From: Omphalotus guepiniiformis
Taxonomy: Eukaryota > Basidiomycota > Agaricomycetes > Agaricales > Omphalotaceae
Assembly: GCA_028554645.1 (NCBI GenBank)
Contig: JAQOOI010000016.1
Span: forward strand, 868,001 to 932,000
Length of the DNA stretch: 64,000 nucleotides
Direction of reading: 5' to 3'
Both the position numbers and the translations under genes were made by a program. Of this stretch, positions 23,185 through 33,886 are shown piece after piece; positions within the stretch are counted from its first letter, which is position 1, and each line of letters starts with the position of its first letter. Below the pieces are notes generated by a model. That model worked only from the letters and a program-made list of their open reading frames with translations. It had not been told where the DNA came from and ran no database searches.

Positions 23185-23694
23185 TGGTAAGTTAACTTTG
23201 GACTGTGTTGCTACGAATGTCATGAGCTGAATTGAGGTGTAATAGGAAGCTATTCTGCGTGTATATGTATGGAATATCCGTTTAATTTGTACAGCGCTCG
23301 GGGACTATGTTGTACTGGCCTGATACTTTCCTCTCTAATTAATATTCTCGTCATGTTCTACTTTCTGGGTAGAACCTGATGCATTGATGTGTTCTCCTTC
23401 AGCGAGCTGCGAAAACCTACACTTCAGAATTTCAGAACCAAGGTAAACGATATAGAAAGCCTGGCCCGGCGACATCGGGCCGGGGCCGAGCATTCGTCAT
23501 CGACGGAACTGTGTATTACATACAAACTTTTCTTTCTTTTCTCCTTCAACACTCAGACCAAGTAGTGTGACTGATACTTGAAAGCGGGCTGCTGGTACTT
23601 TGGCTAGTACGCAGCATATACCTGCAGCGGGGTCGTGTCTTCACAAAACAACAAGTGTCTTTGGCTAGGATAGGAAGGAAATAATTCGGACACG
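23185..23694. promoter_or_regulatory. Intergenic region upstream of the Lon gene
   Basis: 510 bases between two genes on the same strand. It holds the 3' end of monooxygenase 2 and the promoter and leader of Lon. No coding segment was recognised. Confidence 0.4.
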
Positions 23695-26600
23695 ATGAGT
23701 AGACTCGGGCTGAAGCTTCCAGCTTCTGTAGCCTCTTTTTCACGCTCTCAATGTCATCAAAGACATCATTTCATTGGCAAAGTTCAAGAAAATATCACTA
23801 CGAACGCTGCTTATTCATTTTCGAAATGGATGTCGAGGTCCTTTTCGTCCTCGAGTACCGCTTCAATTCGGTCTACGCAGGAGATGGCAATGGCAAGTCC
23901 AAGGTGGATTAACCATTCTGGTGGGAAGGGGCCCAAAGGAGCGGGAGCGAAAGGACAGGGAAGCCCACCAGCCTCGAGCGGTGGCGCTACGCCTCCTGCA
24001 TCTGGTTCATCTGGCTCCGATTCAGATGGTTCTGCACCCCCCGCCTCATCCTCGGGTGACGGCGAGGATGGAGACGGTAAAGACGACAAACCACCGGCGG
24101 CGGCTGCAGAGTCGTCTTCTGGTTCCTCGTCAAATGAATCTTCAACATCCGACGCTTCCTCCGGTTCTTCAACCAACTCATTGACACCAACTCTTCCATC
24201 ACAGCCCCCATTCCATCCAACTCTCCTTGCGCTTCCTATTGCACGTCGTCCTCTATTCCCTGGTTTCTATAAAGCGGTCGTGATAAAAAACCCTGCTGTT
24301 GTCTCTGCTATTAAGGAGATGATGAAACGTGGACAACCCTATCTTGGCGCATTTCTTCTCAAAGATGGCGAAGGCGACTCGGATATCATAACCGACGTCA
24401 ATGAGGTACATGATGTTGGTGTTTTCGCACAGATTACTTCTGTCTTTGGTGCTGCAAGCGCGAGCGGCGAGAATAAAGATGGATCTGAAGAGGGTTTAAC
24501 GGCGGTTTTGTATCCTCACCGGAGAATACGAATTACGGAGCTTATCAAGGCTGGTGGTGTGACGCAGGCGAAAGTGGACGAAGCAGAACCTCAGACGGTT
24601 ACGCCTCCACCGTCACCTACGCCATCTGAAGGCGACTCTCAGTCAGGTGAGCTTCATCTTTCTCTTTGCGTTCTTTGCTCATCATATTAGTCTCTGTAGC
24701 GCCCCTCACTCCGCTTTCGTTCCTCCACACTTACCCCATCTCCATCGTGAATACTGTCCCGCTACCCACGCTACCGTACAATAAGGATAACCAGTACATC
24801 CGTGCTTTCACATCCGAGATTGTCTCAGTCTTCAAGGATATTGCTCAGCTAAATCCTCTCTTCCGGGACCAGATAACCAATTTCTCTATCAATCAAGTCG
24901 CTTCTAATGTCTTCGATGAACCCGACAGGATAGCTGACTTCGCTGCGGCAGTATCGAGTGGAAGCAGCAACGAGTTGCAGGAGGTGCTTGAGGCTACCGC
25001 AGTTGATATTCGGCTGCAGAAGGCTTTGTTGGTTCTCAAGAAGGAGTTGATCAACGCCCAGTTGCAGAACAAGCTATCGAAGGATGTTGATTCCAAGATA
25101 GCTAAACGTCAGCGAGAGTATTATCTCATGGAACAACTCAAGGGAATTAAAAAGGAGCTCGGACTCGAGTCTGACGGCAAGGATAAACTCATTGAAAAGT
25201 TCAAGACTCGCGCAGCCCAGCTCAATATGCCTGTTGCTGTTCGAAAGGTATTTGATGAGGAACTCGCTAAGCTTACGACGCTCGAGCCGTCTGCGAGTGA
25301 GGCGAATGTCACGCGGACTTATCTTGACTGGATAACGCAACTGCCTTGGGGAGTATACACACCTTCGGTGTACTCGATAAAGAGGGCTCAGAGGATTCTG
25401 GATGAGGATCATTACGGTTTGGAGGACTTGAAGGAGCGAATTCTCGAGTTTATTGCTGTTGGGAAGCTGAGGGGCAGTTTGGGATCTACGAGGGCGGTAC
25501 CGACCGAGGAGGCTGAGACAAAGCCGCCTTCGGAAGATGCATCTTCTGCTACTGTTTCATCTGAGGATTCTGAAGCGAAGACTTCTACGTCTCCTACGGC
25601 TACGGTTCCACACGCGCCTACAGCACCGGAAGGTAAAATATTGCTTCTTGTTGGACCTCCTGGTGTTGGTAAAACGTCTGTTGGTAAATCGCTGGCTCGT
25701 GCTGTTGGAAGGGAATTCTTCCGGTTCTCGGTTGGTGGATTGGGTGATGTGGCGGAAATTAAGGGTCATAGAAGGACCTACGTCGGGTATGTTGCATCTA
25801 CAATTATTTGTGAGCTAGTCACTTATTCATGGTTCCTCTCCTGGTATCTAGAGCTCTTCCTGGAAAAATCGTTCAAGCTCTCAAACGTGTCGGCACATCC
25901 AATCCTCTTGTCCTCATTGATGAAATTGATAAACTTGGGCGAGGACATAATGGTGATCCGAGTAGCGCGTTGCTGGAGATGTTGGATCCGGAACAAAATA
26001 GGGAGTTTTTGGATCATTAGTGAGTTGCCTTTTAATTGATAGGGCAGTATATCACTGGCTAATGTATACTGCAGTCTAGATGTACCGATAGATCTTTCTC
26101 GCGTCCTATTCGTGTGTACGGCGAATAATCTCTCGACTATTCCTGCGCCTTTGTTGGATAGGATGGAGGTGCTTGAGGTGGCTGGCTATGTTTCAGAAGA
26201 GAAGGCGATGATTGCTGAGAGGTTAGGTGTTCCTTTCTTGTCATTCGCTCATCGACGCTAATACAATTTGCCCAGATATCTCACTCCTCAAGCAAAAGAA
26301 GCCTCTGGTCTGAAGGATGCTGATGTTATTCTCGAGAGGGACGCGGTAGATATGCTGATCAAGTGGTACTGTCGCGAGAGTGGTGTGCGCAATCTGAAGA
26401 AGCACGTAGAGAAGGTGCGTTTAGATTTTGATGTCCTTCACAGGTTTCTCATGTGGCGGCTCTTGTGTTCGGTATTCAATTCTAGATCTATCGCAAAGCT
26501 GCACTCAAGATAGTCAAAGATCTTGGAGAAGATGCATTACCAGAGCCTCCACTTCCAGCCGACGCAGCAGCAGAAGCCACTGCTTCTCAATCAACAGATC

Positions 26601-27612
26601 AGGCGTCAACACCTTCGGAAACCACCATTGAACCAGTCATCGAACCTACCGATCCCGAACATGACCAGAAGACACATCCGACTACGACACATGAACGTGC
26701 TCCTCTTCAAATTCCTCCTTCGGTGCATATCCGTATAAATTCGGAGAATTTGAAGGACTATGTGGGTCCGCAGGTGTACCAGAAGGACCGCATGTATGAA
26801 GGGCCTGATCGGCTGCCTGCGGGTGTCAGTACAGGCTTAGGATATTTGGGTAATGGAAGTGGTGCTGTGATGCCTATTGAAGCTATTGTGGGTTTTTGAT
26901 CTTCTTTTTCGTCGCCTTCCCGTATTCACTGTTGATCTTTCCCTTTTTTCAGACAACGCCAGGCAAAGGTTCCCTTATTCTTACTGGTAAATTGGGCGAG
27001 GTTATTCGAGAGTCTGCTCAGATTGCTTTATCATGGGTCAAGTCCCGTGCGTATGATCTGAGGATAACGAAGAGCCCTGATGAGCAGTTCCTTGTGAATC
27101 GGGATGTGCATATACATATGCCCGAGGGGAGTGTAGGGAAGGAAGGGCCGAGTGCTGGAACGGCAATTTTGAGTGCTTTGGTTAGTCTTGGAACTGGGGT
27201 TGGAGTCAGAGGAGATATGGGTAAGTCTTTGTTTTTGCTCTTGCGGGGAGTTCAAGTTTTTGAATTTTGAATCTTCGATATGGCTATGACGGGAGAGATA
27301 TCTCTTTCTGGTCATGTCTTACCTGTCGGTGGGCTTAAGGAAAAGATCTTGGCTGCTCACCGTGCGGGTATTAAAACTATCCTTGCCCCGAAAGCCAACC
27401 AGGCGGACATTGAAGTGAACGTACCTGCGAGCGTGAAAGAGGGCATTAGACTAGTTTACGTCGAAGATGTGAGGGAGGTATTGGAGGAAGTGTTTAGAGG
27501 AGAAAAAGTTGAAGTCAGTGTTGATGCTGAAGGAGAGGGTAAGGAGGGTAGAAAGGTGAAAGAGGATATGATCGAGAGGTGGGGTGAGAGTGTTAGGATG
27601 AAGAGAGGTTGA
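23695..27612 (+). CDS. PIM1: Mitochondrial Lon protease (ATP-dependent Ser/Lys protease)
   Basis: Eight exons: 23695-24646, 24700-25786, 25852-26019, 26075-26221, 26276-26414, 26486-26887, 26953-27220 and 27284-27612; about 1163 residues. Its role is degradation of misfolded and oxidised matrix proteins. The N-terminus is Arg/Ser-rich ([13 protein letters not shown]), as in a mitochondrial presequence. Then comes a low-complexity Gly/Ser/Pro/Asp linker to about residue 165, followed by the LON substrate domain ([20 protein letters not shown]). Walker A is [20 protein letters not shown] (about 636), Walker [12 protein letters not shown] (about 698). The protease domain has the catalytic Ser in EGPSAGTAI (about 1032) and Lys in [17 protein letters not shown] (about 1073). 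Two Thr/Pro/Glu-rich inserts interrupt the AAA module. Intron 27221-27283 ends in GG; no AG there keeps the [11 protein letters not shown] frame. Confidence 0.95.
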
Positions 27613-28287
27613 AAAAGTGTTTTTTAGTCTTCAAAGTGCTGCTGTACGTCCCTTTACCCTCCTTAGGAGGTTCCTGTTTTTTATTTCACAAGTTTCTTTC
27701 TTTCTTCTCCTAGATCCTTCTTCGCGCAACCCTCACCTACTGTATTCTAGTCACATTTCAAGAACCTCTGCCTCGTACTTATATACAGATTTCAACGTAA
27801 CATATCGCTTACAGGTAACTACATAACGATGCATGCTCCACTCTACATATATACACTCGTTTGGCATACTTATTCGCATTAGTTATACGTTTAATACGTT
27901 CAAGGTAGTGTCAGGATGCACGCAGCACTAAAGGTTTGTCAACCTCTACGGACGAAACGTTAAATCTGCTAGGGCGGTCTGGTGTTTTTGGACAAGTGTT
28001 TATCGATATCTTCAAATGACAATTCAGTCGCATGTTGAACCAATGTACGCCAGGGACATCAAGCCCAGTTCATATATATACAATTGTCTGGGATAGAGGG
28101 GTAACTAAAGTAATTCATATTTGTTGGTTCTATTCTATTCTACAGTCATGTCGTTGTGCGTAAAATACATTATGGGCTAGTGGGAAGCGAGTGGATTGAG
28201 TACATCGTGTGCCAGTTCAAGAAGAAAGCGAGAGAAGAAAGCGAGGGTAATGAAGGTAAGTAGATCTCGAGAACAATGAAGCCAAGT
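27613..28287. other. Convergent 3' region of Lon and FunK1-like gene 1
   Basis: AT-richer spacer. From about 28020 to 28287 it is clearly similar to 29580-29850, the matching flank of the second FunK1 gene, so the duplication that made the pair included this 3' flank. No separate gene was seen. Confidence 0.5.
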
Positions 28288-29478
28288 TCAGTTTTCCATT
28301 GTGACATCCTCCTGCGACGGCAGCTCGAAATCTTCCCGCTTGAGAGCCAAAGGCTCAGGATAAACCACCTCCACATCGCCGCCAATAGCCTGCAGAGCTT
28401 TGATGAAGGCCTCATACGTGACAGTGTTGTCGAGTGTGTCCCAGTCAAAGGTCGATGTTTTGCCATCAAGAGCAGTAGCATCATCATAGAACTCTGTTTC
28501 ATAGACCAGTTTCTTGGTGAACCCCCTCCTAAGCATAAAGAGCAGGTTTCGCAGGCAGGGCTCGAAAGGCTTGAAGAAATTCGTAACAGGAAGTGCCTTT
28601 GGTTTGCCCTTATACAGGTCATTTTTCATTTTATATAGGATCTCGGCGCTATACGTGAACCAATTATTATATGGACGTATTTCCGTCAGGCGAAGACCAG
28701 ATGACCCTTCATCCATGTCATAATGACAGCAGATGATGAGTATCACATAAGTTAATCCCTCGAGGTCGTGTCGATAGAGGTGGCCTAACGTCCAGTCCTT
28801 GTCAAGCAAATCAACTGCCATGAAGGGTTCGGTGCCAGTACGCTGCCGTGATGACGGGGAACCGCTAGCGGACAGACACGAGTCATTCAAGACACTGTAC
28901 AACCGCTTATCATTCCGGCGAAACACGATATTCGTCACAGCGATGTCTGGTTTGCACACCGTGTATGAGCCACCCACAATCTTCTCAGAGCTATCGTAGA
29001 ACACCAGTGGAGGTATACTGCTTTCGTTGAACAAGACGGCCATCGCAGTGTTAAAAAGCTCCACGAAGGCAGTACAAAGAACTTTCTCGTTGTCTGCATT
29101 GCTTGGATCGTTGCAAGTGGACTTGTAATCGTCCCACGCAGCGCGGCATGCTTCCATTTTCGGGTCGGTAGGTGTCTTCGATTCAATGACAGGCTGGATC
29201 TCTTCGCGCATCTCGTCGGAGAACTTGGTATATTCGTCCGACGTTAGTCGTAGAATGACATCAAGAAAGTCATCGAAAGACAGAGTAATACGACCTCTGA
29301 TGTCCTCTATGAGATAGTTGTTGACAATTTCCACTGTATGGTCCTCTTTCGGGTTTGGCTGAGAAGCAGTGTTTCGACTGGGAGGAGTTATGTTGATAGT
29401 AGCGGCATGCTGTGGGACAGAAGATGGTGTAAAAGTCGGTCTTACGATGGCAGATTGCACACGAGATGGTACAGACAT
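28288..29478 (-). CDS. FunK1-related chimeric protein, probably kinase-dead
   Basis: Intronless, 396 residues. The carboxy half is closely similar to the neighbouring FunK1 kinase: FRRNDKRLYSVLND, GSPSSRQRTGTEPFMAVDLL, LYRHDLEGLTYVILIICCHY and a shared end LALKREDFELPSQEDVTMEN. The N-terminal half differs and looks like the separate domain that precedes FunK1 in many basidiomycete proteins (VFYDSSEKIVGGSYTVCKPD). The two are joined at CKPDIAVTNIVFRR. The whole kinase N-lobe is absent, HRDLSEGN is replaced by KPDIAVTN, and NDFD by NDSC. So this is either a deletion fusion that has kept an open frame or a non-kinase paralogue. N- and C-terminal ends both match the neighbour, with one copy of its AIV-P repeat. 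Confidence 0.75.
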   Translation of the reverse strand: MSVPSRVQSAIVRPTFTPSSVPQHAATINITPPSRNTASQPNPKEDHTVEIVNNYLIEDIRGRITLSFDDFLDVILRLTSDEYTKFSDEMREEIQPVIESKTPTDPKMEACRAAWDDYKSTCNDPSNADNEKVLCTAFVELFNTAMAVLFNESSIPPLVFYDSSEKIVGGSYTVCKPDIAVTNIVFRRNDKRLYSVLNDSCLSASGSPSSRQRTGTEPFMAVDLLDKDWTLGHLYRHDLEGLTYVILIICCHYDMDEGSSGLRLTEIRPYNNWFTYSAEILYKMKNDLYKGKPKALPVTNFFKPFEPCLRNLLFMLRRGFTKKLVYETEFYDDATALDGKTSTFDWDTLDNTVTYEAFIKALQAIGGDVEVVYPEPLALKREDFELPSQEDVTMEN

Positions 29479-29843
29479 GGGTGGAAGAAGAGAGAAGTGT
29501 GGGTGGTCAAGCTAGTCAAGCGCAGCGCGTATAATTAGTTCAGGCCACGTGACAGGCATGTGACACAATCTTATCAGTTCCCAAAAATGTCATATGTCAG
29601 TCCTAGTGAACGCCGGTGACATCAAGTTCCAGTTCATACCATTGTCGCATAACATCGATTTGTATTTGATGTTTCTCTAAATCTATTCTATTCTACAGTC
29701 ATGTCGTCGTGCGTAAAGTACATCATGGGATAGGTATAAAGCGAGTGAATTGAGTACATTGTTTGCCAGTTCCTAGAAGAAAGCGAGAGATGAAAGCGAG
29801 CGTATTGAAGGTACATTGGATCGAGAGAACAATGAAGCCGAGT

Positions 29844-31559
29844 TCAGTTTTCCATTTTAACGTCCTCCTTCAACGGCAGCTCGAAATCTTCCCGCTTGAG
29901 AGCCAAAGGCTCAGGATAAACTACCTCCACAGCGTCGCCGCCAATATCAACAAGAGCTTGAAGGACGATCTCATATGTGACGTTGTTATCGAGTGTGTCC
30001 CAGTCGAAGGTCAATATCTTGCCATCAAGAGCAGGCGGATCGCCTGTAGCAAAATAGAGATCTGATTTGTATACAGCCTTCCTGTTATAACCCCTGCTAA
30101 GCCTAGCGAGCAGAGTTCGCAGGCAGGGCTCAAAAGGCTTGAAGAATTTTGTAACAGGAATTGTGTCTGGTAAACCAGAAAACAACTCGAATTTCATCGC
30201 ACGTACGAGCTGCGTGCTGTGTGTGGACCACTTTATAAATGGACATTCTTCCATCAGGGAAACACCAGATGACTCTTCTTCATACATGTCATAATGACAG
30301 CAGAAAACGAGAATTACATAGATTAACGCCTCGAGGTCGTGTCGGTAGAGGTGGCATGAGACGAGTTGGCATGAAATCCACGCCTTGTCAAGCAATTCAG
30401 GAGACATGAAAGCTTTAGTGCCAGTACGCTGCCGTGATGACGGGTTACCGCTAGCGGGCAGATACGATGACGAATCAAAGTCATTCAAGACACCGTAGAC
30501 CCTCTTGTCAGTCCGGCGAAACATGATATTCCCCTCACTGAGGTCCCGATGAAGTATTTTGGGATGGTCAACAAGCCACCGATGAACCTGTAGGACGTCG
30601 GTGAAAACCTTTACAAACTCGACCCAACTACTCAACTCCGTGATGGGCGAAAGAACCTCCTGGACAATTATGATACAACGTGTACGCGTCTCGAAAGGAT
30701 TTTCATATGCAAAATCCATCCTCCTCCACTTCAGAAACTTGCGAATTTGGGACTGCAGCATAGTATCCACATAATCGTATGTCTTGGAATAGAGATTGTT
30801 GGGAAGATTGTTCTTCACCCAAGAATGATCGTCTCCAAGCTCGGATGCAGTTTTCAACGCTTTCGCGCATACACCATCTTCAGCTTCTCGTCCTTCATCA
30901 GGAAAGCTGACCTTCACAATGACCTCGTCATTGTGATGATTCCACTTCTTCCTCAACTCTGGCGTACACCTGGCACGGAGGACAGTATTTCCACGGCCTC
31001 TGATGCAAGGGCGGTAAATGACCTCTTCAAGTTTGAGCTCAATATCGTTCTCCAATGTCAGCTTATACCCCAAGAATGCGTCAGAACGAGGGTGCGGGTC
31101 GTGCTTGACAGCAACTTCCTTGTTGCATTCCGTCGTATCCTGGCTAATCAGGTACTTTGGGGTGAGGTTAGGGGTAACCCTTGGATATGGGTCTTCTTTA
31201 TTGCTCGCAGCATCGACTGCCAAACTGTCGATCGCTGTAGTGCCGTCGGTACCTGCAATCTTGTCGCGATCGCTCAATTTAGAAAGTCCGTTGCCTGTGG
31301 TATCGGTGCCAATGGCAGTGACCTCGCTGTCCCCGCCGCTGCTAACAGAGGACAAATCTGTCGCTGCAGGTTTCGAATCATCCGCCAGGATAGCGGCATG
31401 CTGTGAGACAGAGTGTGGCGCGCAAGTAGGATTTACGATGGTAGAATGCACATCCGGCGGGATAGCAGCATGCTGTGGGACAGAGTGTGGCGCACATATA
31501 GGATTTACGATGGCAAAATGCACAGATGGTATAGACATTGGAGACAAAGTGTGAATCAT
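29844..31559 (-). CDS. FunK1-type fungal protein kinase
   Basis: Intronless, 571 residues, fungal-specific FunK1 family, expanded in multicellular basidiomycetes. The catalytic loop LHRDLSEGNIMFRR and the metal-binding region GVLNDFDSSS are present, followed by RQRTGTKAFMSPELLD (activation segment and P+1 loop) and HDLEALIYVILVFCCHY. N-lobe-like stretches are DEVIVKVSFPDEG and the helix that follows. The first 60 residues contain two tandem 24-residue units of the form AIVNPxCAPHSVxQHAAI. The segment to about residue 150 is Ser/Thr/Asp-rich and probably disordered. Substrates of this family are not known. The gene sits head-to-tail with a truncated relative at 28288-29478. Confidence 0.85.
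   Translation of the reverse strand: MIHTLSPMSIPSVHFAIVNPICAPHSVPQHAAIPPDVHSTIVNPTCAPHSVSQHAAILADDSKPAATDLSSVSSGGDSEVTAIGTDTTGNGLSKLSDRDKIAGTDGTTAIDSLAVDAASNKEDPYPRVTPNLTPKYLISQDTTECNKEVAVKHDPHPRSDAFLGYKLTLENDIELKLEEVIYRPCIRGRGNTVLRARCTPELRKKWNHHNDEVIVKVSFPDEGREAEDGVCAKALKTASELGDDHSWVKNNLPNNLYSKTYDYVDTMLQSQIRKFLKWRRMDFAYENPFETRTRCIIIVQEVLSPITELSSWVEFVKVFTDVLQVHRWLVDHPKILHRDLSEGNIMFRRTDKRVYGVLNDFDSSSYLPASGNPSSRQRTGTKAFMSPELLDKAWISCQLVSCHLYRHDLEALIYVILVFCCHYDMYEEESSGVSLMEECPFIKWSTHSTQLVRAMKFELFSGLPDTIPVTKFFKPFEPCLRTLLARLSRGYNRKAVYKSDLYFATGDPPALDGKILTFDWDTLDNNVTYEIVLQALVDIGGDAVEVVYPEPLALKREDFELPLKEDVKMEN
31389..31530 (-). repeat. Two-copy 72-bp tandem repeat in the FunK1 N-terminus
   Basis: Two copies with a period of 72 bases (starting near 31390 and 31462 on the plus strand) encode the AIVNPxCAPHSVxQHAAI units of the kinase N-terminus. 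They differ at only a few bases. The period is a multiple of three, so the frame is kept. The related gene at 28288-29478 has one unit only. Confidence 0.8.
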
Positions 31560-32009
31560 AGTGTGGCGTTGGTTTAGAGGTCAAGAGCAAGCCTGAAAGC
31601 CAAAGATAAGGCAATGTTTCCGAATTTATTTGGACCCACAATATTCTGATAGTCATTACTTGATACATACTAGAAAGGTATACTGTGGGGGGTCGGTCCG
31701 AAGCGCCTGACCTGAGAAACGCATGTTTGGCATCCAGGAAAAAGACCAGGGCTGCTGGATATCAGAAGGAGGATGTCGGAAGGCGCCTGCGATACCAACG
31801 ATAGAGGTGGGTGGGTGAAAACACGAGAAAAAGATGAGGAACGGTCGACGTCGTTGAGGTATGGGAGCAAAACGAATGAATAGCCGGTCAGGTTTGCCAG
31901 CGAAAGTTGCTGAGATCACGTGGAGTAGGTACCTGGATTTTTACTCTTACTGAAACTCTTACTGAAACTCTCGTCCTCCGAGGGACAAATCAATGTGAAG
32001 AAAACTCGA
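31560..32009. other. Stretch without a recognised gene
   Basis: 450 bases upstream of the FunK1 start, presumably its promoter. Open frames are short and featureless. Confidence 0.4.
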
Positions 32010-32320
32010 AGATGAAGATGTGACCCTCTGCGATGGCTCCGTTTCGTGGGATATGCAATTACAGGTGTCGAAGGACAATAAATACACCGAACCAGCGGCG
32101 ACTCTGGCGGGAGATCAAGAATATACTTTAGCGGAGGGATGATAATAACAGCTTGAACCCAACATGTTTCTTCAAAAGACACAAGTCGATGCAGCCCACC
32201 TTCCCGGATATCAAGTAGGTATTTTCGCTTACGAGCAGACATACATAATTCAGATCACAGAAACTCACACTCGGGTCGGACTTCGTGAAAGAGTTATCAA
32301 GGACATCACACGATCGTTTA
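32010..32320 (+). pseudogene. Decayed copy of the HNH-domain gene found at 39224-40584
   Basis: Two blocks on the plus strand match the HNH gene at nucleotide level. Block 1 (about 32015-32110) matches the part encoding LRWLCFVGYAITGVEGQLHR; here the frame meets a TAA right after the GVEGQ codons. Block 2 (about 32165-32315) matches the part encoding VDAAHL, the intron donor gtaggt that follows, and the later exon with GTQVGxPERVIKDI-like codons. The catalytic HNH remainder and everything downstream are missing. It is a dead dispersed duplicate, inverted relative to the parent about 8 kb away. Confidence 0.7.
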
Positions 32321-32395
32321 TCATTTGCCTCGGAAGTCGGGTGGCGAAGGGGGAAAAAATTGTATATCAAAAGCACTAGGTCGTGTGCAACTGCC

Positions 32396-33686
32396 TTACA
32401 CATTGAATATAATTCCACACAATCCATTCATGATACAGTACTTGAACCCACAGGTCGCAGTCTCGGAGCTTAATACATTGATGAAGAATTGATACATTGC
32501 CTTCCTCTCGCGGAGCCGAATACTTAACCCCTCTAATCTACCCTTAGACGGCATCAGTCCAAACACCTCCCAAAACTCCCTCGAATCAAGCGCGCGTCCG
32601 AGAGTTTCAGGATCCCTCGGAAGGGCTCGTACGCCTTCCTCGCGCATGAGCTCGCGCACCCAGCGAGGTTGAGGTCCGTGAGCCTGGTCTTCGTCGGGGG
32701 AAGCATTATCTGCTGTGATACGGAAACCAGTGAGATCATCAAGATACGGAATAGAAAGGTCAGACTGAGAACCTACCCGGCCCACTTCCCCAACCCGAAG
32801 CCAACTCCCACCAGTCGTACACTCTTCCATCAGTAAGTAACCACCTCTGTCCATCAGCCTTGTCCCACTTAGCGTGAACAGCGAGGATAGCGCGTGCAAC
32901 GTCTATACCATGGATCATGTGTATACTGCCCTTTAAAAACAACTTTCGGTCAGAGACAGCGAACAAAATAGTAGAGGAGGGTCAGCAAATCAGTATGAGG
33001 GTATACAGACCTTATTTCTCAGGATCTCCTTGGTAGGTGCAACTCTTCCGACCCATTTCTTCATCGACCGCTCTCCACCCCACAACCCAGCAATATCAAG
33101 AACAGTAGTTTGAACCTCCAACCCCTTTGCTTTCCTACTCAACCGCAAGAGTTCATCTTCTGCTTCCGCACGTTGGTCATGTGTGATTGGACTATGTCTA
33201 TCATACCACTTGTTCGGCGCGGGGGCCTTCGAACCTTTTTCCTATCATCCAGACCACAGTGTTAGTCAGTCAAAATAACAAAAGTAAAATGTGATTCTCA
33301 CACCCCAAATGCTGGTAGCACCCAACTGCACGAAGCCCACCTCACCGCCATTCCTAATCACGCTCGACTCGGATCGCGTACCCAAATACAACTTCAGCAG
33401 CCTCTCAGACGCGCCTTTGACCGTGATTGGAAACGATATCAACACCGTTCTTGCATCGGGTAACGCCTTGAAACCTTCATCATCCGTGGAATTTTGGTCA
33501 AAGTCAAACTTGATTGTGTCTCCAGCACCAGATCGCGAAGTCGCAGCATAAACCACCCCACGTTCCTTGCAAAGAGGTATGAGAAAAGTGGAGGTCCAGC
33601 CTGTACTCAGTCTCGCAAACAAGAATTAGCCTTTGGGCGATGAATCGTTACTTGCCTGCACCGAGAATGAGAAGGTCTACGGCCAT
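32396..33686 (-). CDS. NAD(P)-binding Rossmann-fold protein (epimerase/reductase-like)
   Basis: Exons 33686-33656, 33600-33302, 33241-33011, 32930-32777 and 32709-32396; 342 residues. The start MAVDLLILGAGWTSTFLIP is a Rossmann beta-alpha turn (GAGWTS) typical of the atypical SDR/YeeZ-like nucleoside-diphosphate-sugar epimerase group. Later conserved-looking parts are VLISFPITVKGASE, VQLGATSIWG, VLDIAGLWGGERS, GSIHMIHGIDVARAILAVH and DGQRWLLTDGRVYDWWEL. The catalytic Tyr-x3-Lys of classical SDRs is not evident. The first intron has a GC donor (gcaagt). Exon 5 starts at the acceptor near 32710, which gives the only open frame to PQPRWVRELM. Substrate unknown. Confidence 0.85.
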
Positions 33687-33886
33687 GAACGTAAACTACT
33701 AAGTGGTAGTCGAGTCTCAAAAATAAACGTTGAAATGCGCTGTGGGATTATCCCTTATCTTATCTACTCTGCTTGACCCAGAAGATGATGGCAAACAAGA
33801 ATGGTCCGATTTGGGAAGTGAGATTTCAAAGAAATGCCTCGCCAAACTGCGGCGCACAAACTACAACTTGAAGGTCGACCACGACC

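Noticed and set aside
23811..24176. 121-codon minus-strand acidic frame within Lon exon 1
   Set aside because: Mirror of a low-complexity Gly/Ser/Pro/Asp-coding segment of Lon. Antisense of repetitive codons often stays open.
30747..31554. Long plus-strand frames (219 and 178 codons) opposite the FunK1 gene
   Set aside because: Shadows of a 571-codon conserved kinase frame on the other strand.
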